DNA from: Pseudomonadota bacterium
Lineage (GTDB): Bacteria > Verrucomicrobiota > Verrucomicrobiia > Limisphaerales > SXTU01
Direction of reading: 5' to 3'
DNA length: 64,000 bases
Assembly (NCBI GenBank): GCA_009922615.1
Contig: RFVF01000008.1
Span: 27,981-91,980, forward strand
How positions within the stretch are numbered: the stretch's first letter is position 1; each line of letters opens with the position of its first letter. The notes under the pieces were generated by a model. The model had not been told where the DNA came from. It did no database searches and worked only from the letters and a program-made list of their open reading frames with translations. Shown piece by piece: positions 25,949 to 34,952 of this stretch. The translations under genes were made by a program, and so were the position numbers.

Positions 25949-26827
25949 TCACTCCGGCGAACCACCATTCCCAACCCACTGGTCACGCCGGTGCTTCGCA
26001 GTCTCGAAAAATTCATCCATCGCCTTCGCGTCGCCGGACTCGACCGCGCGTTGAAACTCCTGCAAGTCCTCGATGAACACGCCCAGCGAGCGGGCGAGGT
26101 GCTTGCGGTTCGCCAGCGCGATGTCCCGCCACATCTCTGGCGAGCCCGCCGCGATGCGCGTGGTGTCGCGGAAGCCCGTGGCGCACAGCGCCGGCTGCTC
26201 CTTCGGATGCGCGGGGCTCAGGACATAATTGGCCAGCTCCGCCGCGACGACGTGCGGCAAGTGGCTCGACCGCGCGACCAAGCTATCGTGTTGGTCGGGC
26301 GTGAGGCGCAACGTGCGCCCGCCCACCGCCGCCCAGAATTCCTCGATCAATTTCACGAGCTTCACCGGCGTTTTGGCCCCCGGCGTCACCACACAAACCG
26401 CCCGCTCGAACAAATCCGGCCGCGCTGCCGCCGGCCCAGTCTTCTCGGCGCCCGCCATCGGGTGGCTGCCGATGAACAGCGCGCCAGCCTTGCTGAAAAT
26501 GGGTTCCAGCTCCGCCACCACACTACCCTTCACGCTGCCCACATCCGTCACCAGCGCGCCGGCCTTGAGCGCGGGCACACACTGCTCCGCCAGTGACCGC
26601 ATCTGCGCGATGGGCGTGCAAAACACCACGAGATCCGCCTCGCGCACCGCCGCGAGCAGATCCGTCGTGGCGCGATCCACCACGCCCAACCGCTCGCACT
26701 CGGCGATGCTCGCCTCGCGCCGCACATAGCCCTCGACGCGGCCGGCGAGCCGGCGCTGTTTTAGTGCCAGCCCAAGCGAACCGCCCAGCAGGCCGACGCC
26801 GACGAGCGTGACTTTCGGGAAATGCAT
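25949..26827 (-). CDS. tyrA: Prephenate dehydrogenase
   Basis: TyrA oxidatively decarboxylates prephenate to 4-hydroxyphenylpyruvate in tyrosine synthesis. The 292-residue protein has the N-terminal NAD site VTLVGVGLLGGSLGLAL, the FCTPIAQM strand, TDVGSVKGSV, the family signature GSHPMAGAEKTG, and a C-terminal helical dimer domain with SSHLPHVVAAELA and FRDTTRIAAGSPEMW. No chorismate mutase or ACT domain is fused. It is in the leftward run between the LysE-type gene and the amidohydrolase gene. Confidence 0.96.
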   Translation of the reverse strand: MHFPKVTLVGVGLLGGSLGLALKQRRLAGRVEGYVRREASIAECERLGVVDRATTDLLAAVREADLVVFCTPIAQMRSLAEQCVPALKAGALVTDVGSVKGSVVAELEPIFSKAGALFIGSHPMAGAEKTGPAAARPDLFERAVCVVTPGAKTPVKLVKLIEEFWAAVGGRTLRLTPDQHDSLVARSSHLPHVVAAELANYVLSPAHPKEQPALCATGFRDTTRIAAGSPEMWRDIALANRKHLARSLGVFIEDLQEFQRAVESGDAKAMDEFFETAKHRRDQWVGNGGSPE

Positions 26828-26911
26828 GGGCCAAAGATGCCGCGCAACCGCGGAAGTTCAAACGGAAATTCGTCCTCTGTAGAAGCGCACGTGCCTACGA
26901 GCCAGTTCAAC

Positions 26912-27601
26912 TCACGTGCTGTGCGTGGACAAGCCCTTCAGCCCGTGGGCCAGCAGGAGCGCGAGCTTGTAGCCCAGCGCGAGCGCGGCGACGAGCAGCA
27001 TGGCCCCGGCTCCGCGCGACATGTTGAGCATCGCCTTGTCGGACAAGTGGCGCTTGCCCAGCGAGACCGCGTAGCTCAGGAGCGTGAACCACGCGAGACC
27101 GCCGGCCGCCACACCGCTGATACACAGGGATTTGCTCGTCCAGTTCGGGTCCACCCATTCATGTGAGAGAAACGTGGCCGAGAGAGCGACCCAGAGCAGC
27201 AGCACACCGGGATTGCCCAGCACGCGCACGAATCCGGTCCAAAACGCCGTGTGCGGGTGAAGCTTCTGCTCGATGCGTTCGGCGCTGCGCGAGGTCACAG
27301 CCATTTGTTTCGCGAAGAGATATTTGCAGCCGAGGTAGCTCATGAGCGCGAAGCTGGCGAGCTGGATGATCGCCGTGGCGATGTTCGAGGTGAATAGACT
27401 CGAGAACCCCGCGAAGCCGAGGGCGCAATACACCGACTCCATCAACACCGAACCAGCCCCGATGAGAAACCCCCACAGGAAGCCACGCTCGCCGCCTTCG
27501 TGGATGATCGTGACATTGATCGGGCCGACCGGGATGGAGACAAGGAAGCCGCTGATGAGGCCGGTCAGGAATGCTTCGAGCAGCGGGTAGTCAGGCAACA
27601 T
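26912..27601 (-). CDS. LysE-family exporter
   Basis: 229 residues, very hydrophobic, with about six membrane segments. The N-terminal FLVSIPVGPINVTII is the LysE/RhtB signature (G..GP...), and later segments are GSVLMESVYCALGF, LASFALMSYLGCKYLF, FVRVLGNPGVLLLW and MLLVAALALGYKLAL. The family exports amino acids or other small molecules. It starts 2 bp downstream of the pssA stop, so both are on one transcript. The substrate is unknown; an association with the poly-lysine-type synthetase 6 kb away is not supported by position. Confidence 0.88.
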   Translation of the reverse strand: MLPDYPLLEAFLTGLISGFLVSIPVGPINVTIIHEGGERGFLWGFLIGAGSVLMESVYCALGFAGFSSLFTSNIATAIIQLASFALMSYLGCKYLFAKQMAVTSRSAERIEQKLHPHTAFWTGFVRVLGNPGVLLLWVALSATFLSHEWVDPNWTSKSLCISGVAAGGLAWFTLLSYAVSLGKRHLSDKAMLNMSRGAGAMLLVAALALGYKLALLLAHGLKGLSTHST

Positions 27602-27603
27602 GG

Positions 27604-28473
27604 TCAGGCGTGATGCTTGCGTGGCGGCTCTTCTTCGTCTTCTTCGTCGTCTTCCTCGATATCATGGCGCATTTGCCGGGAGATGCGCGGGCGGATGAAG
27701 CCGTAAATCAAATAGAGGGTGAAGACGAGCGGCGCGACCACGGGCAGAATTTTCTCCCACAAGACGAAGAAGGTGGCCAGGATGACCAGGATCGTCAGCA
27801 TCTTGTGGAACGGCTTCGCCGCCCGCCAGTTGAGCTTCTTGAACGAGGGATATTTCACCTCGCTCACCATCAGGTAGGAAAGGAACAACAGCAGCACGGG
27901 CAGCACGTAGCGCCAGTTGCCCACGGCGAACTCCTTCTCGTCCCACCACATCAGGAAGAGTGTCAACGACGCCACCATGCCCGCGGCCGCCGGAATCGGC
28001 ACGCCCGTGAATTCACCACTGTTATTGCTCGGGGACTGCGGCATCACGGCCATACAGTTGAACCGCGCGAGCCGAAATGCCCCGCAGATGAGGTAAATCG
28101 CCGCAATCAGCCAACCCAATTCCGGCGAACCAAAGACATCCCGCAGCACGATCCGATGCACCAGGAACGCCGGCGCAACGCCAAACGATACGACATCCGC
28201 CAGTGAATCAAACTCCCGCCCAAACGGACTTTCCTTGCCCACCATCCGCGCCACCCGCCCATCCAGCAGATCAAAAATGCACGCGAGCAGAATGTAGAGC
28301 AACGCCGCGCGGATGTTGGGATACGGGGCCTCGAGCTTGGACTCGACGATCTTGGTGATGGCCAGAAACCCGCAGAACAGGTTGCCCGCCGTCATCAGGT
28401 TCGGCAGGAAATAAATCCGCAACTTGGCGTCCTCGGAGCCGTTGGAGCTGGGTGCTGGGCGTGGTGTCTCCAT
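27604..28473 (-). CDS. pssA: CDP-diacylglycerol-serine O-phosphatidyltransferase
   Basis: 289 residues. It carries the CDP-alcohol phosphotransferase motif: DGRVAR, eight residues, then GREFDSLAD, giving D-G-x2-A-R-x8-G-x3-D-x3-D. The N-terminal LRIYFLPNLMTAGNLFCGF is characteristic of PssA type II. Around seven membrane segments follow, and an acidic tail (EEDDEEDEEE). It makes phosphatidylserine, the precursor of phosphatidylethanolamine, in the cytoplasmic membrane. It lies 88 bp downstream of the HlyD gene. No psd decarboxylase is adjacent. Confidence 0.95.
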   Translation of the reverse strand: METPRPAPSSNGSEDAKLRIYFLPNLMTAGNLFCGFLAITKIVESKLEAPYPNIRAALLYILLACIFDLLDGRVARMVGKESPFGREFDSLADVVSFGVAPAFLVHRIVLRDVFGSPELGWLIAAIYLICGAFRLARFNCMAVMPQSPSNNSGEFTGVPIPAAAGMVASLTLFLMWWDEKEFAVGNWRYVLPVLLLFLSYLMVSEVKYPSFKKLNWRAAKPFHKMLTILVILATFFVLWEKILPVVAPLVFTLYLIYGFIRPRISRQMRHDIEEDDEEDEEEPPRKHHA

Positions 28474-28561
28474 GGATAGCCCGTGACTCAGATTTCAGCG
28501 TGTTGCACGGCGCGGATGCTAGTCAGTTCGCCGCGCTTGAAAAGCGAAACCTTGCGCGCCC

Positions 28562-29794
28562 CTATTTCTCCACGTTGATGACCGTCGGCTGCACGCGCTG
28601 GCCGTCGCGCAGCCGGTCACCGGGGTAAAGGATCACTTCGTCGCCATCCTTCAGGCCCGCCAGGATTTGCGTTTCCGAACCGCTGCTGCGCCCGGTCTTG
28701 ACCAGCCGCAGTTGCACCTGGTTGGTGGCGAGCAAAAACGCCGCCCAGTCTGCCCCGCGCCGGAACAGCGCGCCGGAGGGCACCTTCAATGCCCGCGCCT
28801 CCTCCCACATGATCACCCGACCCTCGACACGAAAATTGTCGCCCAGACTCAGGCGCTCCTCCACCGGCGTGAGCAAGTCCACCACCACGTTCACGCGTTG
28901 CTCCTCCACGCCGAGCGCGGAAACTTTCGTGAAAGCCGCTGGTTCCACCAAGCGCACCTGTGCGCGCAACGGCTGCGGGCCACCCCAATGCTCCAATTCC
29001 ACCTTCGTCCCCGGAGCGATGGCCGCCCCGTCGCGCGAGAGCACTTCGATCACCGCCTCCAGGTCCGCCGGATTACCTACCTCGACCAACGGGGTGCCCG
29101 CGTTCACCACCCGCGCGCTCTCCTCGAACACCCGCAGCACACGGCCCGTGGCCGGAGCCTTCACCTCGACCGGCGCACGGGTGGCATTCGTCACCCCGGG
29201 CGCAATGACGAACTCCAGCAACTCAGCCTCGGCCTGCCTCAACGTGCTTTCCGCGACGGCCAACTCACGCGCCGCCGCCGACTCGCGCGACTGCACGGCC
29301 TCCAGTTCCTGCGGTGAAATCACCTTGTCCTTGCTCAACTGCTCGATGCGCTTCAACTCCGTGGCGGCGAACCGGTGCGCTTCTTTCGCCTTGGCCACGC
29401 TCGCGCTGGCCACGTCCCGCCGCGCCTCGGCCAGCGTGCGTGCCCGCGCGTCGAGCAAGGCTGGCGGCAGCGGCTCGATCACCGCCAGCAACGTTTCGCC
29501 CGCCACCATTTCCGCCCCGGCCTTCCACGCGATGCGCCGCAAGTAACCAGCGACCGGTGCGGCGGCTATGTAGCGTTGCTTGATGCGCGTCTTGCCCTCC
29601 TCGTTGACGGTTACGCGCAACGGCCCGGTCGTGACGCGCGTCGTTTCGACGATCACCGGCTTGGGCCACATCCCCGCGACGATCAGACCGATCAGCGCGA
29701 GCGCCCCCAGCCACGGCACGAGGCGACGGAAGAAGTTCCGCTGCCCGTTACGGCGGGCAGCCGTGGCGACCGGTGGGTTGGCAGAGACGCTCAT
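28562..29794 (-). CDS. HlyD/RND-type periplasmic adaptor
   Basis: 410 residues. One N-terminal membrane segment (LVPWLGALALIGLIVAGMW) is followed by a barrel/lipoyl half (IAAAPVAGYLRRIAWKAGAEM), a long coiled-coil hairpin (RTLAEARRDVASASVAKA...TLRQAEAEL) and the return lipoyl/barrel region (VKAPATGRVLRVFEESA). It would bridge an inner-membrane transporter to the outer membrane. The next upstream genes on the strand are the FtsX-type permease and the ATPase, so this is a complete MacA-like three-part exporter without its own outer-membrane channel. Confidence 0.92.
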   Translation of the reverse strand: MSVSANPPVATAARRNGQRNFFRRLVPWLGALALIGLIVAGMWPKPVIVETTRVTTGPLRVTVNEEGKTRIKQRYIAAAPVAGYLRRIAWKAGAEMVAGETLLAVIEPLPPALLDARARTLAEARRDVASASVAKAKEAHRFAATELKRIEQLSKDKVISPQELEAVQSRESAAARELAVAESTLRQAEAELLEFVIAPGVTNATRAPVEVKAPATGRVLRVFEESARVVNAGTPLVEVGNPADLEAVIEVLSRDGAAIAPGTKVELEHWGGPQPLRAQVRLVEPAAFTKVSALGVEEQRVNVVVDLLTPVEERLSLGDNFRVEGRVIMWEEARALKVPSGALFRRGADWAAFLLATNQVQLRLVKTGRSSGSETQILAGLKDGDEVILYPGDRLRDGQRVQPTVINVEK

Positions 29795-29841
29795 GAACAG
29801 AAAACGATGCGTGCCATCCGAGCCAGTTCCGGGCTCACGAC

Positions 29842-29886
29842 TTCATCCGTGATTCGCCATTCACCATTCATCATTTGCCATTCAGC
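29842..29886. repeat. Intergenic ATTCGCCATTCACCATTCATC short-period repeat
   Basis: Units of CCATTCA/CATTCAT in tandem fill the spacer between the permease and HlyD genes. A related tract with both orientations lies at 34,880-34,942. Confidence 0.75.
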
Positions 29887-32253
29887 TCATTCCGGCGCGC
29901 GCAGAGCCCCGACGAGATTCAACTGGTTCAGCCGGCGCAGCACCAGCAGGCCGGACAACGTCGAGGCGATGGTCACCACCATCACGGCGAACGCGAAATT
30001 ATGCGTCGTGAAGACCAGCGGCAAGCGCACGGTTTCCGTGTTCACCTGCGTCACGATGGCCGTCGCGAAGCCCGTGCCCAGCAGCAAGCCCAGCGGCACC
30101 GCGCACAACGCGAGCAGCACCAGCTCCGTCACCAGCACCGCGCCGACTTCGCCCTGCGAGAAACCGATCACCCGCAGCGTGGCCAGCTCGCGGGAACGCT
30201 CCGCCAGCGAAATGCGGGCGTTGTTGTAAACCACACCGAACGCCACCACCGTCGCGAACACGAGGTAGATCATCTGGATCAGGTTGATGCTCGCCGCCGT
30301 GGTCTTCGCAAAATTCTCGCGCAACGACTCCTTGATCGCAACCCAGCCGATGCGTGGCACGGTCTTGAGCGCGCGGAGAAAATCCGCTTTGTGCGCCGCG
30401 TCGATGGTGAAGCTCGCACCCGTCACCACGTCGCCCTCGCCCATCAGGCGGTTGAGGCCGTCCAGCTCCATATAAGCGGAGATGCCCGCGAGGTCTTCCG
30501 CCAAGCCAAGCAGCGTCACGTCGCGCACGAGTCGTTTGCCTTCCAGGAATTCCACGTGCAGTTCGTCGCCGATTTTCGCGCCGAGCACCTCGGCAAGCTT
30601 CGAGGAAACCACGATGCCGTCACTGGGCAACGCGATTTGCGTGTTGCCCTTGGCGACGACGCGGCTGTGCTGCGCGGCCCGCGGCTGGCCTTGAATGCCG
30701 ATCTGCCGGTGCCGGTGCTGAAAGCTGATGCGCGCGAACGCGCTGCGCAGCGGCTCGACCGCGAGCACACCCGGCAGGTGTGCAAAGGCGTGCTGCGCCC
30801 GGCGGTTGCCCGGCTCGATGAGGCCGACCGTGATGTCCTGCCGCTGCACCACGTCCCACTGAAATCCCAGCACATGCGTCACGCTGTCGCGAAAACAGTT
30901 GGGCACGATCATGATGCCCGTGGCCAGCGCCAGACCCGCGACGGTGAAGAACGCCTGCACAGGCCGCCGCTCCAAATTGCGCACCGCGATGCGGAACGAG
31001 TGCGAGAGCAGGTGCGAGATGCCGGTGCGTTCGAGTAACGCCGGGCGGTAATTCGCCGGTGGCTCGGGCCGCATCGCATCAGCCGGCGGCAGCTTCGCCG
31101 CGCGGCGCACCGCACCAAACACGCCGACCACCGCCGCGAACGCACTGACAAACAACGCGACGACAAACGCGCTGCGGTCGAGCCGGAACGCCAGCTCGGG
31201 AAAACGGAAGAACAGGTGATACATCTTCACGAGCTGCTGGCCTTGGAAATAGCCGCCGATGCTGCCGAGCACCGTTCCGCCCGCAACCATCACGAAGGCG
31301 AACTTCAAGTAGTGCAGCACGATCTGTCGGTTCCCGAAACCGAAGGCCTTGAGGATCGCGATTTGTTCACGCTGCAAGTTCAGCAGGCGCGAGAGCACCG
31401 CGTTGGTCATGAACGCCGCGACGCTGAGAAACACAATCGGGAACGCGATGGAAAGCGTGCGCAGCACGCCGATCTCATCCAGCACGCGGATGTGCGACGG
31501 ATGGTCCGCCCGCCCGAACGCGCCGCGCCCGCCGAAAGGTTCGAGCAGCGGGTCCAACGCCGCGATGACCGCTCGTTCGCTGGCGCCGGGCTCCAGCTTG
31601 AGCGTGAGTGAGTTGAACGCGCCGTAGAGATCGAACGCGTAAGCCAGCTCCTCGTAGGGCATCCAGAACACGCCGTAAGTGCGGTTGTCTGGCAGCGCCG
31701 CGCCGGGCCGGGACTCGAAGATGAACTCCGGCGAAAGCACGATGCCGGCGACGCGGAAATCTTGTCGCCGGCCGTTGAGCAACAGCGCGATCTGGTGGCC
31801 GGGCTGAAGCTTGTTCGCGTCAGCGAAGGCTTCGCTGACGAGGACTTCGCGGCGTTTCCCCGGCTGCAGCCACTGGCCGCGCCGGAGGAAGAGGCGGTTC
31901 AACTCCGGTTCGCCAAAGTCCGGCAGCGAACGGACGTTGCCGCTCGCCGGCTCATCAAGGCCGGGAATGTCCAGCGTGACCTGCACGGAGATGCCGGGCT
32001 GCGCGGCGGAGATGCCGGGAATCGCGCGCACACGCTCGACGAGCGAGAGCGGCGCGCGCTTGAGGTAGGCGAAAACCTCGGCGAAACGGTGGGCGCGATA
32101 GTATTCGTCGCGCGTGGATTCGAGCGAGTAGATCAGACTCCGCGCCATGATGAGCATGGTCAGCCCGCACGCCATCACGAGTGCGACCGCGACGGCCTGC
32201 CCCTTCATGTGGCCCAGGTCGCGCCAGAGTTTGCGGTCGAGGTGAGGGAGCAT
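29887..32253 (-). CDS. ABC transporter permease with two FtsX domains
   Basis: 788 residues. There is a membrane segment after the N-terminus (AVAVALVMACGLTMLIMA), a periplasmic MacB-core-like domain (residues about 50-260), an FtsX core with three segments (SIAFPIVFLSVAAFMTNAVL, FAFVMVAGGTVLGSIGGY, FVVALFVSAFAAVVG), a fourth segment (VAGLALATGIMIVPNCF), a second periplasmic domain and a second FtsX core (YLVFATVVAFGVVYNNA onwards). This arrangement fits exporters that work with a MacB/LolD-type ATPase. The ATPase is the next upstream gene and the adaptor the next downstream. The substrate is unknown. Confidence 0.92.
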   Translation of the reverse strand: MLPHLDRKLWRDLGHMKGQAVAVALVMACGLTMLIMARSLIYSLESTRDEYYRAHRFAEVFAYLKRAPLSLVERVRAIPGISAAQPGISVQVTLDIPGLDEPASGNVRSLPDFGEPELNRLFLRRGQWLQPGKRREVLVSEAFADANKLQPGHQIALLLNGRRQDFRVAGIVLSPEFIFESRPGAALPDNRTYGVFWMPYEELAYAFDLYGAFNSLTLKLEPGASERAVIAALDPLLEPFGGRGAFGRADHPSHIRVLDEIGVLRTLSIAFPIVFLSVAAFMTNAVLSRLLNLQREQIAILKAFGFGNRQIVLHYLKFAFVMVAGGTVLGSIGGYFQGQQLVKMYHLFFRFPELAFRLDRSAFVVALFVSAFAAVVGVFGAVRRAAKLPPADAMRPEPPANYRPALLERTGISHLLSHSFRIAVRNLERRPVQAFFTVAGLALATGIMIVPNCFRDSVTHVLGFQWDVVQRQDITVGLIEPGNRRAQHAFAHLPGVLAVEPLRSAFARISFQHRHRQIGIQGQPRAAQHSRVVAKGNTQIALPSDGIVVSSKLAEVLGAKIGDELHVEFLEGKRLVRDVTLLGLAEDLAGISAYMELDGLNRLMGEGDVVTGASFTIDAAHKADFLRALKTVPRIGWVAIKESLRENFAKTTAASINLIQMIYLVFATVVAFGVVYNNARISLAERSRELATLRVIGFSQGEVGAVLVTELVLLALCAVPLGLLLGTGFATAIVTQVNTETVRLPLVFTTHNFAFAVMVVTIASTLSGLLVLRRLNQLNLVGALRAPE

Positions 32254-32259
32254 GGATTA

Positions 32260-32362
32260 GCTGCGAAAGAGCGCAGAGAACACAGGAAAAGGACAACACT
32301 CAACTTCGGACTCCCAACGCTGAAGGTTCTCCGCGTTGCGCTCCGTGTGCCCTTTTGCGGCC
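32260..32362. repeat. Intergenic inverted repeat of the GCCGCAAAAGGnCGCAGAG type
   Basis: Left tract 32260-32292 (CTGCGAAAGAGCGCAGAGAA) and right tract 32327-32362 (TTCTCCGCGTTGCGCTCC onwards) are imperfect reverse complements around a 34-bp spacer. It lies between the ATPase and permease genes. Related elements occur at 34,153-34,225 and inside 39,321-39,494. Confidence 0.75.
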
Positions 32363-32375
32363 ATGAGGTTTGCTT

Positions 32376-33116
32376 TCACCACTTGAGACTGTCGGGCCGC
32401 GCGCGGCTCGCGTTCTCGTGGATGTGATGCACACGGCCGTCCGAGAAGTGGATGACGCGGTCGGCCATGTCGGCCATGACCGCGTTGTGTGTGATGATGA
32501 CGGTGAGCGTGCCCAGCTCGCGATTCACGCGCTCGATAGCTTCAAGCACGACGATGCCGGTGCGCACATCGAGTGCGCCGGTCGGCTCGTCGCAGAGCAG
32601 GACCTCCGGCCGCTTGGCAATGGCGCGCGCGATGGCGACGCGTTGCTGCTCGCCGCCCGAAAGCTGCGCGGGGAAATGATCGAGTCGCGGGCTGAGGCCG
32701 ACCATTTCCAACGCGGCTTCGGGAGCCATCGGATCGCGCGCGATCTCCGTGATGAGGCCGACGTTTTCGCGGGCGGTGAGGCTGGGGATGAGGTTGTAGA
32801 ACTGGAAGATGAAGCCCACCGAGTCGCGGCGATAGCGCGTGAGCTGCGGGTCGGTTGCGTGGGTGAGATCGAGGTCACGATAGGCCAGCTCACCGTCGGT
32901 CGGCACGTCGAGGCCGCCGAGCATGTTGAGCAACGTGGTTTTGCCGCTGCCCGAGGGGCCAAGCAGCACTACGAGTTCGCCCGCCCGCAAATCCAGATCC
33001 ACGCCAGCCAGCGCGCGGACCTCGGCATCGCCGCTGCCGTAAACCTTCGTCAGGCCACGCGCGCGGAAGACCTGCGAGCGGGCGGTGGCGGGCGGATTGT
33101 CGGAACTGGAATTCAT
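32376..33116 (-). CDS. ABC transporter ATP-binding protein (MacB/LolD type)
   Basis: 246 residues from ATG 33116; upstream in-frame sequence is not family-like. It has [15 protein letters not shown], Walker [11 protein letters not shown]-loop [14 protein letters not shown], signature [15 protein letters not shown], Walker [13 protein letters not shown], and the switch His in VIITHN. It energises the permease encoded just downstream. It lies 52 bp downstream of prmA on the same strand. Confidence 0.95.
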   Translation of the reverse strand: MNSSSDNPPATARSQVFRARGLTKVYGSGDAEVRALAGVDLDLRAGELVVLLGPSGSGKTTLLNMLGGLDVPTDGELAYRDLDLTHATDPQLTRYRRDSVGFIFQFYNLIPSLTARENVGLITEIARDPMAPEAALEMVGLSPRLDHFPAQLSGGEQQRVAIARAIAKRPEVLLCDEPTGALDVRTGIVVLEAIERVNRELGTLTVIITHNAVMADMADRVIHFSDGRVHHIHENASRARPDSLKW

Positions 33117-33168
33117 CCTGCGACCGAGCGGCGGCAGCTTCGCCGAGCGCGCGCCGAGAGTCGAGTTT

Positions 33169-34146
33169 TCACCGGCCCGCGTGGAATCTGAACGCGCCGG
33201 ACTGCCATTCCTTCTCCACGTCCGTCGCGACCAACCGCCACCCAGCCCGGCGATACGCGCGTTCGACCTTGGCGAACTGCGTCTGCAAAATCCCTGCAAG
33301 CACGAGCACCCCGTCGGACCGCACGCGGTTCAGGATGCGGTCGCGCTCGGCAATGAGCAGGTCGTAGATCAGGTTCGCGCAGACGACGTGATAGCGCGTC
33401 GCGCTGGCCAGCGGGAGTCGGGTGAGGTCGTGGCGGACGGGCTTGACGAGGTGCGCGACGCCATTCTGGGCTGCGTTCGCTTTGGCCACACGGACAGATT
33501 CAGGGTCGAAATCGAAGCAGCGCACCGGCGAATAACCCAGCTTCGCGGCGGCGATGGCGAGGATTCCCGAGCCGGTGCCGATGTCGAGGAGGGAGAGGGG
33601 GAGATCAAGGTTACGAGGAAGATAACGATTATGAGCCGGCCGCGACGCGGCGGCTGCCTTTTCTCCTAATCCTACGCCTGCCCTCACCGCGACCAACTGC
33701 CGCAGACAGAATCCCGTCGTCGCGTGATGCCCGGTGCCGAAGCTCAACCCCGGATCCAGGATGACGACGGCCTGGCCCTTGCGCGCCTTGCGTTTTACCC
33801 AACTCGGTTTGAGCAGCAACGCGTCGCCGATTTCCACAGGCTTGAAGTGGCGCTTCCACGACTCGGCCCAATCCTCGCGCCGCACCTTGCTCGCGGAAAC
33901 TTCGCCGGGTCCGATGTCCAACCCGCAGCCGTCGATGTTGCGCAAGCCCGCCTGCAGCTCTGCCCGCGCCGCCGCGCTCCACTGCGCGGACTTTTCGAGA
34001 TACGTGGACACAGTCGTCTCTCCGGTCTCGGCGTCGAAGTAGGTCGATGGCGTCTGGCCGAAGAGCGAGAGCAACAACTCCGCGACCGCCTCCTCGGCCT
34101 CGCGTGAGGTGGCGATGGAAATCTTGGTGAGCGAGGCAGATTTCAT
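33169..34146 (-). CDS. prmA: Ribosomal protein L11 methyltransferase
   Basis: 325 residues. PrmA trimethylates ribosomal protein L11 with S-adenosylmethionine. The family signature [17 protein letters not shown] is present, with the SAM motif [19 protein letters not shown] and [11 protein letters not shown] further on. A stretch between about residues 150 and 180 ([19 protein letters not shown]) is an insertion relative to typical PrmA. It is followed by ATPase and permease genes and preceded by the histidine phosphatase gene. Confidence 0.93.
   Translation of the reverse strand: MKSASLTKISIATSREAEEAVAELLLSLFGQTPSTYFDAETGETTVSTYLEKSAQWSAAARAELQAGLRNIDGCGLDIGPGEVSASKVRREDWAESWKRHFKPVEIGDALLLKPSWVKRKARKGQAVVILDPGLSFGTGHHATTGFCLRQLVAVRAGVGLGEKAAAASRPAHNRYLPRNLDLPLSLLDIGTGSGILAIAAAKLGYSPVRCFDFDPESVRVAKANAAQNGVAHLVKPVRHDLTRLPLASATRYHVVCANLIYDLLIAERDRILNRVRSDGVLVLAGILQTQFAKVERAYRRAGWRLVATDVEKEWQSGAFRFHAGR
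33601..33637. repeat. Short-period repeat inserted in frame in prmA
   Basis: A tract of GATCAAGGTTACGAGGAAGA / TAACGATTATGA units is inserted between the [13 protein letters not shown] motif and the SAM-binding LLDIGTGSG motif, encoding [14 protein letters not shown]. It keeps the frame. Confidence 0.6.
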
Positions 34147-34152
34147 TTTGGA

Positions 34153-34225
34153 TTGGCCGCAGAAGGGTGCAGAGGTCGCGAGGAGGTTTCTGTTTGGGTT
34201 CTCTGCGTTCTTTCGGGCAAAGAAT
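34153..34225. repeat. Intergenic inverted repeat GGCCGCAGAAGGGTGCAGAGG / CTCTGCGTTCTTTCGGG
   Basis: Left tract 34153-34180 and right tract 34195-34225 are imperfect reverse complements of the same GCCGCAAAGGACGCAGAG unit seen at 32.3 and 39.4 kb. It lies between the histidine phosphatase gene and prmA. Confidence 0.7.
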
Positions 34226-34866
34226 CATTCCGGCAAATCCCGCCAGGGTGTGAAGTTCAGCAGGCGCACCTCGGGCACGTGGCCTTTCTCCGGCACCAGC
34301 TCGACCTGCGTCACGCTCGCGTAATCAATCTCGAACGCACCCATCTTGGTCAGCGGAATTTCCAGCAGGAGGGACAGCAGCAATCGCACAATGCCGCCGT
34401 GGCAATACACCGCGACATTGCGACCCGCGTAAGTCCGGAGGATTTCCTGGACGCACGGCCCGACCCGCGCGCGCATGTCGGCGGCGGATTCGCCATTGGG
34501 AATCGTGCCGGCTTCCATGTGCTTGAGCCAGTCGTAGGCGCTCACGCCAAATTTGTCTTTCAGCTCGCTCCAGCCGAAGCCCGTCCATTCGCCGAAATCC
34601 ACCTCGCGCAAGTCATGCATCACGTGCAGCGGCGCGGCGCAATGGCCATCAAGCGGCGCGAGCGTCTGGCGCACGCGCTTCATCGGGCTGCAGACGACGG
34701 CGTCCACGGGATGTCGGCGTAACCAGCCGGCCAACGCGCGCGCCTGTTCGTGACCGCGCGGCGAGAGGTCCATGTCAACGCGGCCGCCGGCGAAGACGCG
34801 ATGGTAACGTGTCTCCACTTCGCCGTGGCGGAGCAGAAACAAGCGAGTCGGAGTCGGAGCGCTCAT
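34225..34866 (-). CDS. Histidine phosphatase (phosphoglycerate-mutase family)
   Basis: 213 residues. The N-terminal FLLRHGEVETRY holds the catalytic RHG; CSPMKRVRQT, DLREVDFGEWTG (acid) and YCHGGIVRLLL (second catalytic His) complete the family. Possible roles include cobalamin or central-carbon phosphatases, but nothing in the neighbourhood decides it. It is in a leftward run between rph and prmA. Confidence 0.9.
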   Translation of the reverse strand: MSAPTPTRLFLLRHGEVETRYHRVFAGGRVDMDLSPRGHEQARALAGWLRRHPVDAVVCSPMKRVRQTLAPLDGHCAAPLHVMHDLREVDFGEWTGFGWSELKDKFGVSAYDWLKHMEAGTIPNGESAADMRARVGPCVQEILRTYAGRNVAVYCHGGIVRLLLSLLLEIPLTKMGAFEIDYASVTQVELVPEKGHVPEVRLLNFTPWRDLPE

Positions 34867-34879
34867 GTTAGAAACAGGG

Positions 34880-34942
34880 GATGGGTGATTCGGAATGGGT
34901 ATGCGAAGGAAACCCTATCACCTATTCGCCATTCCCAATTAT
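34880..34942. repeat. Intergenic GGTGATTCGGAATGGG / ATTCGCCATTCCCAATT repeat
   Basis: Forward units GGTGATTCGGAATGGGTATG and, nearby, units in the opposite sense (CCTATTCGCCATTCCC) form a loose palindrome between rph and the histidine phosphatase gene. The right part resembles the CCATTC tract at 29.85 kb. Confidence 0.6.
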
Positions 34943-34952
34943 CTCGGCCGCG

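Noticed and set aside
26912..27601. LysE-type exporter as part of a poly-lysine system with the NRPS
   Set aside because: It is 6 kb away, on a transcript with pssA, so only the family name suggests a link.
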